NCBI GenBank assembly: GCA_947179155.2
Contig: OX359274.1
Span: 49,199,564-49,263,563 of the forward strand
Length of the DNA stretch: 64,000 bases
Direction of reading: 5' to 3'
Source of the DNA: Hedera helix
Taxonomy: Eukaryota; Streptophyta; Magnoliopsida; Apiales; Araliaceae
Shown here in pieces: positions 60,901 through 64,000 of this stretch. Position 1 is the stretch's first letter, and each line of letters opens with the position of its first letter. The notes beneath the pieces were generated by a model. It worked only from the letters and a program-made list of their open reading frames with translations, had not been told where the DNA came from and did not search any database. The position numbers and the translations under genes were made by a program.

Positions 60901-63590
60901 GGTTTTCAGTAGACACACGGTCTGTAAGTGGAACATCATGTTTTGTCTGTGAAGGGAGATCATAGTCCTTAGATGTGCAGGGTAAATTGACGTCCTCATT
61001 CGTCTCATGTTGTCCAGTCATGAGAAATTCTTTATCAAGTTCATCATGGATAGACGATATTTCAAGCAATTCTGGTCCACTGAATGTGCCTCCAGCCAAA
61101 ATTTCTCCTTGGACCACCGGAAAATGCGTTGGGATTGAATCTGTAAGACACGAACTAAGAGAATTCTCACCAAATTCAGAACCATAACTTGGGATCTCGG
61201 CTACCTCAGTGCATGTATTGAAGGAGCCTTCATGCTTTGGAGGTTGAGACACTGTAATCTCCTCACTTGTGGAGACCTTTTCTATTGATGTATCAGTGAT
61301 CTCAGCTTTACAAATTTCAGTAGATGGTAAAACGTTAGCTGAAACATCAACATCTGCTGTCATATTCTCAGCCGAAGTGCTTCCTGTATCAGAATAGGAA
61401 AAACTAGATATTCCCTTTTTGGATGAACTGTTCCCATCATCTGATGCAGTAGAGTTTCCAACCGACAGAGAACCTGAAAATTGAGCTTGAAGCTGTTCTT
61501 CATTTGCTTCAGAATCAGTCTCCCGCTTTTCAATATTCACAAAGTCGAGTTCATTTTTCATTCTAAATTCGGTGTCTCTTTCAATTTCTGAATCCATAGT
61601 AGCAAGAGCATCCATGTAATTGTCTACCTCACTTGCAATATCATCAGATAGGTAGTCATCTGTTTTGTGTTCCCCATCAACTGCTATCTCTTTTTCATCC
61701 ACCACCTCATGAAGTGTAGGAGAGATGATACTTGTGAAAGAATGAGGATATTGTTTGTGCCCCGATGAAAGTTCTCCATCACTGACATCCTCACGTACCT
61801 CATCCATGGATGGTCTGAGTACAGTCTTCTCTACACTTGGAGATGAAAATGGACTGCTCTTTCTCTGCTCCGACTCTTTGACAGAATTCACTGCACTAGT
61901 TTCAAGTAGTTCAAACTCCGAATCACTAGTAATTTTGGATGGTAACTCCAGGGACAAGGAACCATAGGAGATTTCATGAACCACTTTATCCTCCGGTAAA
62001 GATGTGCTTATAAACTTCTCCATATAACTTTTTCCAGTTTTTGAGTCAAACGGAAACCCATTCAGTCGTCGCTTCAATTTCACAAGACGTGCAGGGTCAC
62101 TAACACCATTCTGAACACGCTCCTCCAAAAATAACTGATGGAGTCTGCAGTATTAAATGCAAATGACTCATGAATCAAGACTCCAATCTAAAACGTGCAA
62201 CCAAAAGAGACATGATACAAATATGGAATTAAAGGCCCTACTTGGCATGCGACGTTGGTAAAACCTCTGGGGTTCCTCCATTCCTCCAGCGTGAACTCTT
62301 CTTCTGCCACAAGAAAAAATAATTAACACCAATATCATTGACAAGAATAACACAAAATAAAATTAAGAATCCCTTTACCTTTTAAATAAGACAAACGTCA
62401 AAAAAGATTATACATATTTTAGACAGTCTAAGATTTGTACCCATACAAACTTAAATGAAGTTTTAACCACCAAAGTAGTTAGTACTTTCCAGAGTTAGCT
62501 AGGATAAAAAATGAAACGGAAAAAGAAACAGGGATACTTATGCTGGAAGAGGTATCAAGTAGCTTAGCATTCCTAGCACAAGATCTGATGGATCCCATGC
62601 GCCTGAACATCAAAGTGAATATGTCTGCTCGCTAGCACACATGCAATGATTATACCAGAACTAACTTCTTAACTCACAATATTGGAAATAAAGATAATTT
62701 TTATGATGATTATTATCTCCCTAATTTACCTTGGCTTTACGGGATTTCTTTTCCCTCTGAATTTCAGCACTTGTCAGTCCATATGATGACGCTTCAACTT
62801 TAAAGAATGATGGATCGGTGTAGCGCTTTAAACATGCTCCAGCACCAGCAATGTCAAACCTGTTAGACACCATATATATATTAGTAAGATTTCCATGAAA
62901 TAAGAAATATTTCAGTGAAATACAAAAATAATGGTCATACTTGTCCAGAAGAAACAAGCGAGGTGGACCACGGCACTCTTCGTAAGAATCCATAACAAAC
63001 CGAGGTAAATCTCCCCGCATGACCAGATTCTGGTTTGTATGCAGACTAGGGTGCCAATCAGTACCTGCAAAATATGCCAAAATTACATATCCATCACCAT
63101 TATTATGAACTTTTTCATCCCATACAATGCCATTTTCTCGAAATAAAGCAATGCTAACATAAAAATGGTTCAGCCTCTACATTTCATGAATCAAACCCTA
63201 AAATTTAATTAAGCTGTTCTGTTCATTAATATAAATGCAAAGTTGTTTAACACATCAAACTACAATAACATTTTCTTGCATGTTAATGACAGAATGTTGT
63301 TGTATGTGATCAACGAGTAAACCTGACTACGTAATCATAAGCATGATAAGTACAACTTTCAGAAAGTAAGGAAAACGAGGTTGATCACAAATAATTGAGA
63401 AGTTGTATTAGGAGAATAAATCTAACCCGAATTGGAAAAGAATGTTGAGTGACTTGATTGTGATAGAAATGCCTTCTCGATAGAGGGAAATTCTGCCTCA
63501 AGCTGTTGTACACGAACCGTTATACCGTGGCCTCTTGTAGCTGTTGCCATGACTTCCTCATGCAAGTCATGGAATATTTCAGCAGCAAAT
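57942..63590 (-). CDS. SCAR: SCAR/WAVE family actin regulator (5' end outside window)
   Basis: Minus-strand exons seen: 63590-63427, 63064-62941, 62859-62730, 62303-62242, 62144-58490, 58406-58323, 58181-58077 and 57995-57942, in phase throughout, about 1459 residues. The first exon(s) with the initiator lie beyond 64000. The SCAR homology domain is clear (AAEIFHDLHEEVMATATRGH, NLVMRGDLPRFVMDSYEECR, GPPRLFLLDKFD, SRWRNGGTPEVLPTSHAKLH). A long acidic, Ser-rich central exon ends near a Pro-rich PPLPPLPPVQWRIWRP segment. The C-terminus is a WH2 motif (RSPLINAVAAHDKSKLRKV), a connector (VAAILEKANAIRQ) and an acidic end GSDEEDDDDSWSDS. SCAR proteins are part of the WAVE regulatory complex and activate ARP2/3 for branched actin, affecting trichome and pavement-cell shape. 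SCAR2 or SCAR4 is the likely subgroup, not settled. Confidence 0.93.
58254..58306 (+). repeat. G-rich tract with quadruplex potential in a SCAR intron
   Basis: About nine successive runs of three or more G separated by AA, AAA, CA or CC lie within the 141-base intron 58182-58322. The SCAR sense strand is C-rich here and the tract begins 16 bases past the splice donor. Confidence 0.8.
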
Positions 63591-64000
63591 CTGTAGCAAT
63601 CACACGGAGCAAGCATTAGATGCAATTCTTTCACTGAAGCATTCAAAGAAAAAAAAACACCTTTCCAAAAGATGAAAATATAATTCATAGAAGGTGACTA
63701 AGGAATCATCTGGCTTCAGTGACGTGAGGTTTACACCTTCAACGAGACCCATATTTCAGGAAGTTTCATGAAAAAAAATAAAAGGGGGAAGAAAAGAGAG
63801 AGAGATAGAAGAACATTTGTAAAGATTACTTTCAGTTTGCTAATGATATGTGCTGAAAGTCGAGACATTATATATCATATTGTTACTTCTGTATACAATA
63901 ATATAACATTGAGTCAAAACTAAAATACCAAAAAGATGCTTGGATAATAACACAGTTCCAATTTTTTGTCTAAGATCATTCTAGTTTTGAATTATATTCA
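63591..64000 (-). other. SCAR intron, to window edge
   Basis: No match to the expected SCAR first exon (start of the homology domain) was found here, so the region is read as intron. The exon starting at 63590 needs two bases of a split codon from upstream. Confidence 0.6.

Noticed and set aside
58521..61967. Plus-strand open frames inside the SCAR central exon
   Set aside because: Antisense shadows of the long SCAR exon, with no independent domain.

Overview
This is a nuclear window from a flowering plant, almost certainly a eudicot. Spliced genes with GT-AG introns, an AT-rich background, plant-specific families (group I WRKY, DYW-type PPR, SCAR/WAVE) and plant retrotransposons and MITEs all point that way. 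No operons, CRISPR arrays or prokaryotic signals are present.

Layout. 1-6377 is gene-poor and rich in simple and purine-rich repeats. 6378-8914 holds an intronless chimera in which pieces of six unrelated housekeeping mRNAs (enolase, aconitase, EHD GTPase, FKBP62/ROF1, alpha-amylase 3, coatomer alpha) are joined head to tail in sense orientation. It is followed by a sequence that looks like a Copia 3' LTR. 11404-13766 (minus) is a five-exon WRKY33-type transcription factor with W-boxes upstream. 15571-19258 (minus) is an eight-exon F-box/LRR gene of the FBL3 type. 19900-22679 holds MITEs, one with a clear 9-bp target duplication.

22680-44714 is a 22-kb tandem array of one Ty3/Gypsy-type element: seven near-identical 2.76-kb LTRs alternate with six 450-bp internal domains, and the whole is bracketed by the 5-bp repeat GTTAA. 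Each internal domain keeps only a tRNA-Met primer site, a vestigial start codon region and a polypurine tract. A much older relative of the same LTR lies at about 45127-47153.

47154-50603 is intergenic with a Stowaway-type MITE. The right part carries minus-strand genes: a small Sel1/HCP-like protein (50604-51793), a possible small membrane protein (52998-54073), an intronless DYW-type PPR RNA-editing factor (54498-56555) and a SCAR/WAVE actin regulator (57942 to beyond the right edge, 5' end missing).

The genes do not form a pathway together. The striking material is retrotransposition-derived: the six-gene chimera and the multi-LTR array. Exon borders were set by reading splice signals and phase by eye; family calls rest on recognised protein motifs, not on a database search.
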